64,000 nucleotides of DNA from Undaria pinnatifida. Lineage: Eukaryota; Sar; Phaeophyceae; Laminariales; Alariaceae. The translations under genes were made by a program, and so were the position numbers. Below are positions 22,188-34,100 of the stretch, piece after piece (positions within the stretch are counted from its first letter, which is position 1; each line of letters opens with the position of its first letter). The DNA is taken from positions 3,124,697 to 3,188,696 of the forward strand of contig JABAKD010000011.1 in the NCBI GenBank assembly GCA_012845835.1, read 5' to 3'. Under the pieces are notes generated by a model, which saw only the letters and a list, made by a program, of their open reading frames with translations, was not told where the DNA came from and made no database searches.

Positions 22188-25100
22188 GCTTCCACCTCGA
22201 GCAGCGCGTCTGTGGGAGGCGTTGCCTTTCGAAGATCATAAAAACGTAAGATGGGGACCGGGAAAATACGTCTCTAACAGCTTTTCCTACTCTGTACTGC
22301 GAAAATGTTTCCGCTTTAATTCGAAGGTAAATTTCCTTTCTAAAATGGGGGTTCGTCGTTAAGAGAAGATAAGAAGATGCCAGTAATGACGGGAGGGGAA
22401 ACAATCCAGCCGAAAAAGCCCTCCTGTGGAATGGTTTGCATGTTACACCACCAATCAGAACGCTCCTCTCAAACGTACTGACCAATCAGAACGCTGCGCG
22501 TCAGAAGGAGGCGCGGTCACATTTGGAGCGATTGGAAAAAAAAAGAAGTCAGGTGAATTAGGTCGATGTTAACCAATTTCCAACTCCTAGAATGATCCTA
22601 GTCTAACTCCGAGTGTGTTGTCCCCATGTCGGGAGTGTGGTGCTCAAAGAGTTGAGCCGGCAAAAGGTACGGAAAGGAAGCTACGCTTCGTGCACTGGTC
22701 TCTTTTTTTCAAGGGTTTCCCCTTTGTTTTCTTCTACCTGCAGTAGTCTCTTTTTTTCAGGGTTTCCCCTTAGTTTTCTTCCACCTTCTTGGGATGTTCA
22801 TGAGCGACCGGCGTTTAAAGCTTATGCCGCACATTTTATCGGATGGCTAAAATACCACCATGGTAGTAATAACAACAACAAAATCATTTATAAAGAACAT
22901 CAAATACTGCCTATAAGCCGTTTTTTCTTCTCGTGCGTCGACACCCTCTCACCGAGGTCGTTCTTGCCCCCTGACGGCTGGCCTGTTTCCTCGTATTCGT
23001 GCAAGTTTTCACCGCTCCACCCATGAGGCGGTCTTTACGTTGCGGAGCTGAGGGCAGGGGTATTCTCTGTTTCGCCAACACACAAGGAGAGTGCCAGCGA
23101 TTCGCCAGTGAAACCACAAAGGTAGCGCCAGAGAACCGAATGCGAACCGTCGGTGAACCACCGGCGAACCGCCAACGAACCGCCAGGAAACCGCCAGCGT
23201 ACCGTGAGTGAAACGCCAGTGAACGCATCGGAGGGCCAGCAAACCACCAGCAAACCACCAGCAAAGACGCCAACCGCCAAGGGAAAGCCAGCGAACCACC
23301 ACCAGCGAGCCGACAGCAAACCGACAGCGAACCGTCAGTGACACGCCAGCGAAGCGCCGAGAAATCGCCAGCAAACCGCCAAGAACCGCCAGCGAAGCAT
23401 CAACGGGAGACAGGGGGGGGGGGGGGTGGGGGCGGGGGCGGGCAGGAGTTGAGAACGTGTAGATCCCACAGCATTCAAAGGTGGATTTGTACACAAACTT
23501 CAAAATTCAGTGGAATGTCTTCCGAATGTCACAGTTTTCCGTATTGATCTCAGCCCGCGTATTGCCTTAGAAGTTGGGTTTCCTGTAACTCTGTACCCTG
23601 AGCCGACGTTGCTGCAGGGGTTTTCCCGCATTTCCACTATCGGATTTGAGCCACTCGCATGAGTGCGTCTGTACCTCACGGCGCAAAAAAGACTTCTTAG
23701 TTTTGTTTTTTGGCGCAGAATAGCTCAGCCCTTCCATCGCAGATTCGTGACGCACATCGTGATTTTTTTTTGAGTTTGCGCGACCGAAAAGCTTAATCGG
23801 CAGCGAAAAAAGGAACGGGAGGGTCTGCTAAGTCGCATAGTTGTTGGTTGTGCAGCGCTATCCACTGGACCACTTAGCCACGTGACCTCGGTGGTCTAGT
23901 GGATAGCGCTATGTAACTTTCCGGGCCACTCGCGCGAGTGACACCGAGCCACTGAAAAAAAAAAAGAGAGAGTCGTTCTGCGGTAGCCCCCCCCAACATT
24001 TCTTTAACGAAATCGCTGTTGTTTTTTTTTCAAGGCAGCTCCCGACCGTATGTCCCGAAATACGGTGACCCTTGCCATCCCGACGGTCATCGTTCGATAG
24101 CCCTTTAGCAAACAAGAAATATTACATGAAGATTACGTTTTACAAACCACTCTTTCCTCGTGGCGAGGAAGTCGTGAATACCTTCGTTACAGAAAATCGC
24201 TGGTTTTGGGGGCGGGCTATCGTAGAATCAGACAAAAAACGAAAGTGACATCCGTTCCGTAGCCTGGGTCCCTGGTATAGAATTGTACACCGTGTAAGCA
24301 AAGCGGGCAGAAACGGAGACGGAGGAGAGTCGTTCTACGAGGTAGCCCCCCTCCGCAACTCTTCTTCAACGAAATCGCCGGTTTCAACACCACCAGCTCC
24401 CGATCGCATCTTCTGAAATACGGTGTCCCTCGACACCCCGACGTCATCGATCGGCAGACCTTATGCACACAGGAAAATATGTGGATACTTTGTTTTCAAT
24501 GGTATCTTTCTTTGTAGCGAGCAGCCCATGAGACGTTCGTTAAAAGAAAATCGCTGGTTTTCGGGGGGGGCTATCGTGGTAAGAATCAGTTAGGAGCGAG
24601 GAGGCGGTGGACGTGACGAGGCGGTGGACGGGCGGGGGAGGGGGGGTGGGGGGGGTTCAGATGAAAACCTCTAGAAGTACCACAAACAAATCAACATACG
24701 CTGCACGGTCGGGGTCTGTTCCCTTGACCCTCGCAGCGTAGCGGGCTTACCCGTTGCGCGAACAGCAGTTGGGGCCGTGGATGCGCTGCAAGCGGATTGC
24801 ATCACAACAAGCGCTACCTAAGCAATGTGACCTACCCATGTACCTGACGTGCAACACCCAGCACATCGTGTCTAATCGTGGGTCCAGGAACATGGTTCCA
24901 CTCTAGCGGCGGTGTGGGCCAGCCGGAAACACCGGCACTATAGCGGCAACCAGCACTAAAATAGAGTAATCCCGTGGTGGGGGTGAGGCGGAATTTCCTG
25001 GGCTCCTAACCTGAGGAGCTCAATGAACATCTCACCCGAAAAACGACTTCGAATGCGTTCTTTCGCGCAATCTGGCCTACAATTCTATGCCCTAGTCCTG

Positions 25101-28100
25101 TTGGAACAAGCACATTCGTAAACGTATCAAAAGAAACCGGAAGGTCCTCGCTTAAGGAGCCCTCCCCTCCCCCCCGAAGAAAAAAAGGCAACCCCTACCG
25201 CACTATAGAGGCATGATTCAATACATACTGTTACTTCTGGTTGTTTCTGAGGCAACCCATACCGCACTAGAGAGGCATGATTCAATACATACTGCCACTT
25301 CTGGTTGTTACTGTTTGTGCCAAGCGATTGCACAGGCACTACGATAGCGGACAACCGGCACTACTCAACCGGCACTCTAGAGGGACTACTACTGTACCTG
25401 CACAGGCACGATACCGGGCAACCGACTCTACTCAAGCAGCGCCACAGAGGGACCACTACTCTGTTTCCAAGTATCTCTTCGCGATAATTAAACGACTTCA
25501 AACATCTCGAAACCAGGTTTTCTGTATGTTCCACCTGCACCGTGGGAGTCGGTGATTTCGTAGCCTGAATTGCGTTCAGCTGGCTTTCCGCAATTTCTCG
25601 CCGCAGCGCCTCGCTTTTCGCCTTCGCGATTCGTAACCGGAAAAAAAACATCCCATGGTTTTCCAGCCACATTTAGGAGGGTTTCATTGGCGGGGAAAGG
25701 GGATCAGGATGGGGGAAAGGCGGCCGAGCGGGGGGGGGAGGGAGAAAGGTCGGAGGAGGGGGGGTCATTGGGGGGGGGGGGGGGAAGGAGAATCGTCGCA
25801 TCATCGTACCGTGCATGACCCTACGATGCCGAGAAGGAGCACGTCGACTTTTCACCGACCCGGCAGACACTGCGTGCACCAAGCGCAAAGCTTGCGCACC
25901 AAGCGAAGAATCGGCACTGGAGGAGTGGTCGTGCCATGGATGACCCGTGGTCGTATAACCATAAACCCTCGAACGCCTACATCGCCGGGACGGAGCAGCA
26001 CGTCGGGTTTTCACCGGCCAGGCAGGCTTTTTAACCCCCCCCCCGAAAAAGAACTGAAACGGTTTCCGATTTTTTCGCCCGACCAGACAAGTGAGGAGCC
26101 CCGGAAAAAAGAAAAAAGTGCACCTCCGCCGTAGCGAATTGGAGAAAAGAAATAAAAACAACAATAATAATAATAAAGGGGGAGGGGAAAAACCATTGAA
26201 ACAACGACAGTTTATGTTAGCCTAACTTTTTCCAGAGTGTGATTTCACATTGTCTTTCCCTACGTGCTGGTATGCCGTGCGCGCTCGGTTTTTCGGCGCG
26301 CCCTTTCACCGAGAACGTGCTCACCTGGCGCTCGAACTCGCAGCACTGCCGCTTGGCAGTCGAGGCTCTCCGCGTAGCCTTGCACAACGAGAGCTGCAAG
26401 TCTTCGACCTCCCTTTTTTTTAGCGCAAAAATGGCCGCGTTGCACCGGAGGATTGGGGGGGGCGAGAGTCGGGGGCGGGCGGGCGGGCGGGCGGGCGGCG
26501 AGACACGAGAGATTGGTCGTGGTTTTGGTTGGCCGGCGTTCGAAAGCTTCCATAGCGAGGAGGAGAAAGAGACGGGTGGCGATAACGCTGGTGATGACAA
26601 CGACGACGATGATCACTACTACGACCATGACGACCATGATGATCACAACCACAACAACAGCATATTTTTCCTGAAATGTTGCGCGTGGTTACGAAAAACC
26701 AGGCTAAGAGTAAAAGTCCCGTTCGGAGAAAAACAAGCCAGAAATATCGGTGTCAACTACCTTGACCTTGTGGTTTGGTCTCAAGAAAAAGGGGCTCCAG
26801 TTATGGGTTTCGGAGACGCGGCGCGGGCCGTGTCTGGTTGAACGTTCGATAGATTCGTTTCCGCTGACACTCCAACGGGGTTTCTTACATCGAAAACTAT
26901 GACAAAGTGAACATCCATGCTGCGCTTGTGGTACAGAGTGCGCGGCGTCGTTTTAAGAAAGTTGGCGTTACGAAAGCGCAGTGCCCGACACCTTTAAAAT
27001 AATTTAGGAGTAAAAAAAGTACGGAATCCGGTCGCCCCGGTGTTCTAGTGGTTACCTTCGAACGCTACCTACTAGAGTTGGTTCTGGTGTTCGAACCTCG
27101 CGTGGGTCGGACTTTTGAGTATAATTTTGCAAAACAAAATACAAAACCGAAACGGAATCGACTGCTGAGAGCGCCTAGCAGCGTCGATAGGCGTAACTTG
27201 ATGCGAGTCGAGGAGGGAAGAAAGGGGTGAAGTCTTCTCACGATACAAACGAAGGCGCGTGCCGCAGCGAGGAGGGGGGGGAAGAAGAGCCTGCGACCCC
27301 GGGTGCGAGTCACGACTAGGGAGGGAAAATGAGGAAGAAAAAACGTAAAGATAATGAATGGGACGAAGAAAATTATCCGACAGCACTCACAAAAACAGGG
27401 ACTTCCAAAATCTTGGCTCGAACTTCGCACGAAAACACTAGGGAGTCCATTTCGTTATCGTACTGAAATATGGGGCAGGGAGCCCACCCTGCTCGCCCGC
27501 AAGCAAGCATTTGTACCCTGGCCATAAATAAATAGGTTCCTCAAGTAGTGTCACCTACCCGTACAAGCCATTTTTGTTTTCTTCTCGCTGTGCCGTCGCC
27601 CTCACCTCTGAGAGAGGCTGGTTTCGTCGCCGTCGGCCTCGTCAATCCAAGCAGATTCGACTCTTTAGCATCGGAACCGACCGCGGGAAGCAAAAACATC
27701 GCAAGGGACCATCAAATTAGCGGGTGGGGGAGAGAGGGTGAGAAGCAGGGGGGGCAGGGGTACATAGTATGGGGGAGGGGGGGTTGGTAAGCAAGATAGC
27801 GGGGGGTACTGGGGGAGGGGGAGCCGGTGGTACTCAGCTTGTGCACGGCCGTGGTCGCATGACCATAGACCCATGCATCCCTACTATGCCGGGACGGAGC
27901 ACGTCGGGTTTTCACCGACCAGGCAGGCATTACTTGCACCAAGCGCGAAGCGCCGTGAGGTGTTCGGCGAGTCGCATGAAAGGGTGAACTGCGTTCTTCT
28001 AAGAACCGCTCGTAAGACGGACTTCGGCAAAATGGATGGCAGCGCCAATGAGTTATACGTTATTTTCTGGTGTGGCCACTCCGGAGACAGCAACGGGTAT

Positions 28101-31100
28101 TACCATGTAACTGCCTCGTGGGTGCCTTACCATATTCACACTGCGTGATGCGGTCATTCCCCTTGTGCGCGCAGTTAGGGTTCTCCACCCCGCACGATAT
28201 GATCTTAAGTCGATAAACCATCGTGGTGACCGCCATATATAAAAAAAAGAAGAACGGTACCCTGGTTGTCTAGCTCACGCAGTGATTGGCATGTTTTATA
28301 GCGTCGTTGCCAACCAACGCCAACCCCAATATACACATAATGTTCTACAGCGTCGGAGCGACGGAGGGGGGTACTAAAAATGAGCAGGGGGCTCGGGGGG
28401 CTGTACTCACTTCATGTACAGCCATAGTCTTGAGACCGTGGAACCTCGGGGACGCATTCTACAGTAGAGGTATACCGTTTTTTGGCGAAAATGGATTCTG
28501 AACAACGGGGCTCCTTAACCTGGGCAAAATCGTCGGAAAAAAGGTAAATAGTAGGCCATTTTTTTTCTTGCATAATATTCTCGTTGTGTACCTAGGCCAT
28601 GGTATTTTTCATCCGGTATGACAGCAGGTGTTCTATTTTTCTCCAGATCAGTTTTTTGGGAGAGGTCTTAAAAGCTCCTAAATCGAGGGGTAGTATTAAG
28701 AAAAAAAAGTGGTGCGCCTCTATCGTAGCACGCGTCCGAAAACGAAAACAAAAAAAGGTTCACCCCTATAGACCCATCCCTACGATGCCGGGACGGAGCA
28801 CGTCGGGTTTTCACTCAACAGGCAGGCAGACATCGCGAGCACCAAGGCGCGAAGCGCCTTGACGTGTTAGGCGAGTCGCGTGAAGGGTGAACGGCAGCAT
28901 CGTCTGGTGTTAGTCGCTTGTGAGGAGTCGTTCTACGGTAGCCCCCCCAACATTACTTTAATGAAATCATTGGTTTTGAAACCAGCTCCCGGCCGCATCT
29001 ATCTCCTGAAAGACGGTGCCCCTTGCCCCCCCGACGTCATCGTTCGATAGTCCTTTGCAAGCAAGAAAACATATGAACATTTTAGTTTTCATGTAACCCT
29101 TCCTCGCGCCGAGGAGCCATGAAAAGTTAGTTGAAGAAAATCGCTGGTTTTTGGGGGGTCTATCGTAGAGTCAGTCTGAGGTTGACTTCCGCACCTTGTG
29201 TGAGCGCTTTCTTGCATATCGGATGACAGCTTCGAAGGAATGTACTTGTTTTTGAAAGCATGAGGGTCGGGGGGGTGGGGGGGGGGGGTGCAAGCACTGG
29301 AGGAGGGAAGCACACAAAGCGTGGGAGAACCCAGTAAATGATCGCCGACGAAGACGGATGATCCTATAGCACACGCAAGCACAGCGTGTTGTAAATCAAC
29401 ACTCTGGGAGCGCGTTGGATTGCGCCGAGCCCTGGGAGCGAAAAGCTCGTCAATACTCCCCACCGCACCGCGAACGAAACAAGTGAGCACTCACTCGTTT
29501 TGCAAAAAAACATTGGGGTGTGGCAGCTTCATGTGTCGCTGTCGCCGGAGAGGGCTTTCTCACCGATGCAGCGAGGCGTTGCCATTCCCGCGTCGTAGCT
29601 CCTCCACTTCCGACTCTAAGCGGAACACGTCAAGCCTAGCTCTCGCCTGCGCCTCTCGAGCTCCGGCTACCGTCGCTTCCAGCTCCTCCCGGAGCTGCAG
29701 CGGCGGGACATGGGTTACGGTGGTCAACATGCACATACATTTTGCGACATCACTTTAAAAACTCTAATTTTGGTCCGCGCTCAAAGAATATTGCATGAGA
29801 TACGCTCAAATTATTTTGTGAGGCATGGTATAGAAGGCAAGCTCATAAGGGTTTCAAAGCAACCCCCCCCCCCCCCCGATCGACTCACCGCTGGTCCCCA
29901 ATTTTTGTCCAGTGTGTTTTGGCCTTGAGTGCTGCCAGGAGATTAATGAAATAGTACAAGCCGTAGCCCTAGAGTCGCTTCTCGGTAGGAATGCGTGATA
30001 AGTCTTACTACCGTAGCCCCCCCAACATTTCTTTAACGAAATCGCCGGTTTCGAAACCAGCTCCCGGCCGTATCCACTGAAATACGGTGCCCCTTGCCAC
30101 CCCGATGTCATTGTTCGATAGTCCTTTGCGAGCTAAACAACATAGAAGGAGTTTTTTCATATCATCCTTCCTCGTGTCGAGCAGCCATGAATCTTTCGTT
30201 GAAGAATATCGCCGATTTTTGTTCGGGGGGGTGGGCTATCTTAGAATCAGTCTCGGGCCAAAAGTGTCTGGCTGGTTCGAGCTCCTCACGTGTGTGGGAC
30301 GATAGATCTTGCACGGTCCTTTTACCAATACATTTTGCGTTAGGACTAGCGTGCAGTAGAACCGCTGGTGGGGTCGCGCGAACGAAAACGCCTTCGAAGG
30401 CATGTTTCGGGGCGGGCGAGATATTGAGCTAGCTAGCTCCTCACGTTAGGAGAGCGCCCAGAAAATTCTTAGAATATGCTGCACCCCCCCCTAGGGTGGG
30501 ATGGATCCCTAAGGCGTGGGAAGTGTTAAATGCCCAGCGTCGACACCCCTGCATTCCCCGCGAGGGCGCTTCTTTCGACCACGGCTACGCAGGGGGGAGG
30601 GCACCCCCGTTCTCGCTTGCTGGGTTTGGGCCAGTCGCCCGTGTGACTCTGTACCTGAATGGAATAAATGCCAACCCCAGCCATTACAGTGTGGAGAAAA
30701 ACAAAATAGAGTAAATGCTGCGTGTACATTTTTTTTCTTTTTCTTTTTTAACGGAAAAATAGCAGGATCCCTTCCCATTGAGTGCAAAAAAAAACTCACC
30801 CACATGTATAGTATACTACGAGTACCAGCCAACAACGCAGCTTGCAAAAGATGAGCATCGACCCTAAATTCGTCGAACTCACAGCTGACGAATATCGTTA
30901 CAATAATTTTATAAAATACTTCAAGGTGGTTTTTGTAGGCGAAAAAACCAAATCACCCCTTATCGTAGAGCACGCGACGCGCCTACCCTTTTCTATCGAG
31001 GCACGACGCTCTCGACCTAGGAAGAAAAAAACAGTACGTTCGTACGTGCTATACGGATCTTGGATGTACTGGATGTCTCTTTTGGTGGGTTGCAAGGACG

Positions 31101-34100
31101 GTTACGCGTATAGCACATGACTGTAGTAGTAGGTGGGAACATAGTAATCAAGACCAAATGCTATTTGGTAAAAAGGGAGTGATAGTGCTGTATATAGTTT
31201 TTTTGTGTGTGTATCATGGGTTCTGATTACTGTGGCCCTCCGTAATGGTGGAGGAGTCTACGAAGGTAATAAATACAAGTAATGCATCACAGCAGAAAAA
31301 AAAAAAAAAATGAAACCACTCAGGGGATGACGCCTAAACTTCCCCCCCCCCGTAGTCATAATGAAACTCTCGCCTGCTGTACGTATAGACTAGTCGTGCA
31401 AGTAGTCGTGTGGAGGTAAACACACAATTCACTCATTTTTTCGTTCGCTCGAGGAAAGACCACAATTGGTGAAAGACAAGATAACACACGCACGCAAGCG
31501 CGCACGCACACACGCACGTACACGCACACACACTTCGGATGCACGTTACCGTATACGGCTCGACAAGCCCAAGGCAAGCACTAGATTTTTGCCGGTTTGT
31601 CACCAACCTCGACGATTTGGGTGTCCAATCTCTCCGCCTCCTTCTTGGAACTCCCTTCGGCGTGCATTACAGCGTTTTCGAGCTCCTTATTGCGCGCCTT
31701 CAGCGCCGTCAAGGTCAACCCATTGGCTTCCTCCGCAGCTCGCGCCATGCCCACTTCGGCCTTCGCCTCCTGTAGCTCCACCATTACGCGCTCGATTTTC
31801 GAGTTCTGGCATCAGGCGTTGAGGTGCGCGTAATGAAAATATCTGACTTGGATAGGTGCTTTCTTGCTGCTTCCTAGGGCGGTTGTTTGAACAAGCATCT
31901 TATTTGAGATAAAACGTTGTTTACACGCCACTTGACGCGTTTTTTAACGCCTTGTTTTTGTGCAGCTCAGTTGAAGGACTCGCGAGGAGAACGACAAAAA
32001 AATGCCACGGAGGCGTTTAAGTGTTGAACCGCCCCTGCTCGAACCATTTTCCAGCTTCATATCGAAGCACCCGAAAAGTTAGTGTCCGGAAGACGCGTAA
32101 GCGGTGAGTCGTCTGCTCGAAGGGGTTTCGTTGGTAATTGGCGTCGGTTTCTGCTCAATTCTCAGGCCGGTGTTGGCGGAAGATGTAGATGTCTATACAA
32201 CGGATTTTAATCCCCATTGATTGGAAGTTCTGTCACCTTGAAGGGACAAACTAGTTGGAATTGATTGTGTGTCTGTTTTGATGCATGTGGCAAAATGATT
32301 AAACCACCGCAGAGCGAGGTCTTTTTGCCCCAGCTACTACAGCTGCTGTATTGATTTGCAGTCCGTGGTAAAAAAAGCATGTTTCGCGTTGTTTGATCGT
32401 TGTTGTTGTGATGGTGTGGTTCTATTTACAGGCGGACCTCGAGTGAACAAAACAAACGTCGGTGCCGTTGGAGGGTTTACCGCTTTTACTTCCTCTGTAT
32501 GGGACACAGCAGTACAAAACACCTCGTATTGATAGTGAAAACTCGATGAAAATCGACCAGCATTCAAAAGCCGAAAAGCGGGAATGCTGAAACGCACGGC
32601 GTGTGGCTGAGGGTAAAATCTCTTGCGAGTTGAAATGGAGAGTAAAAATGATTATATGAAGAAAAAAAAGTAGGAACATAAGTACTGACCAAGGCGGGGT
32701 TTCCAAATTGGAAGATGAGGCGTTCTACAATAACTTCAGTATAAAAGACCCTGAGATTCCTATTTTCCTGTAAAGCTCAGCCTGTCTCTCTTGTTGCCCT
32801 GTTTATCATTAGGTGTCCTGTACCACTGCTGTATGCGCACGTCTGAGACTACGATGGCTGAAATTACCGCTGCTGCGGCTGCTTCCGCCGCATTGTGAAG
32901 CTCTTCCTTTTGACGTTCCACCAGCTCCTCAAGCGATTCGGCTCCCTCGAGCGAAACGCCGTCCTCATCGAAATCTTCTGAGGCGCCCAGCTTGAGTTTG
33001 GGGGATGTACGTACGTGTGTGCAGTCATGTCGATTCAACGAAGGGGTGCGAAGGACATCCGGAGTTGGGTCGTGCGGTCGTCGTCGTCGTGAGTGAGTGT
33101 TGGTCTGATACCAAAACAATGATGGACTTGTCCGATGATAAGCTTTCGTGATTCATTTCGTCTCCCTGAAGCTTCTCGTGTTTCGTTCTGTGGCTGTCTC
33201 ACGAACGATTGACATCAAGGCTCACCCTGCACTTTTCCGGACCGACACGGTCGACGGTGGAGGTGCACCATGGTTGATTTTTTTAGGCTATTCACTTGAT
33301 GAGGAGTAATTTGTTTTATATATAAAAAATCAGGGATGTTTACGGGTCGGGTCGTTTCTCGCGGGTCGGGTCAGGCCAGGGTAACCTGATCCGTCCCGTC
33401 CCGTGTGAGATGTGAACCCTCCTGACCTGAACCCACCCGCAACATTCCGACCACCTGACCCGACCCGACCCGACCCGACCCGCGACATCTTGAATGTACT
33501 TCCTGGCCCGACCCGCGGGTCAAATCGTGACCGGGTCCCGTGAAAAAAAAAACACTGAAAAAGACAACGAACGTGAAATCCGACGAACAAATCCCGTTGG
33601 CCTAGGTGTACATGAGACAAGAAAAAAAAAAAAAGTATCACAAGACAAGTCTGAAATTAGGGTCGATTTTCCGTTAATTAAGGTGGTCGCGCCAAAATTC
33701 AGAAAAAAAAAAAAATCAGCCCAAAAAGTGCTACCTCTGTGGTAGGACGATAGAGGCGCTCTACTTTTTTTTTTGCGCTGTTTGCGCCAAAAGAGTCCCC
33801 GGCCAACTGAGCTCCTCACGCGAGGAACTAGCGGTTAGTCATCTTAGTCAAGTATTTTCACGAGAGTACATATTTTAGGGCTGAGGGATAGAAGCTTGGT
33901 CGGGCTGTGCCAAAAACGAATGCCTTTCGAACTCATTTTTTCGGGCGAGATACTTGTGTTGAGTTCCTCGTGTGAGGAGCTCAGAGACTTTCTGCTGCAT
34001 CCCGGCCGCGGGATGGCTCAATTTTTTTTTCGGAGGGTTTTCTCAATTTTGGGAGCTTAAGACCTCTCCCCGAAAAACTTAGATTTTAGAAAAAAATAAA

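Noticed and set aside
22911-23503. Minus-strand frames rich in W, F, A, G (FAGGSLAVRW)
   Set aside because: Produced by the GCCAGCGAACC minisatellite; no conserved domain or splice context.
26239-26841. 200-codon plus-strand open frame
   Set aside because: It is the antisense shadow of coiled-coil gene exon 6 plus a GAY-repeat tail; the minus strand has splice sites and phase support.
27030-27118. Functional tRNA gene
   Set aside because: A and B boxes are present, but acceptor and T-arm stems do not pair well by eye; kept only as a tRNA-like repeat.
27391-27462. Open AG...GT-bounded segment (YDNEMDSLVFSCEVR) that looks like a coiled-coil gene exon
   Set aside because: Exons 29564-29694 and 26325-26412 join directly in phase 2. 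Inserting this segment in phase 2 gives a TAG after seven codons, so at most it would be a poison exon.
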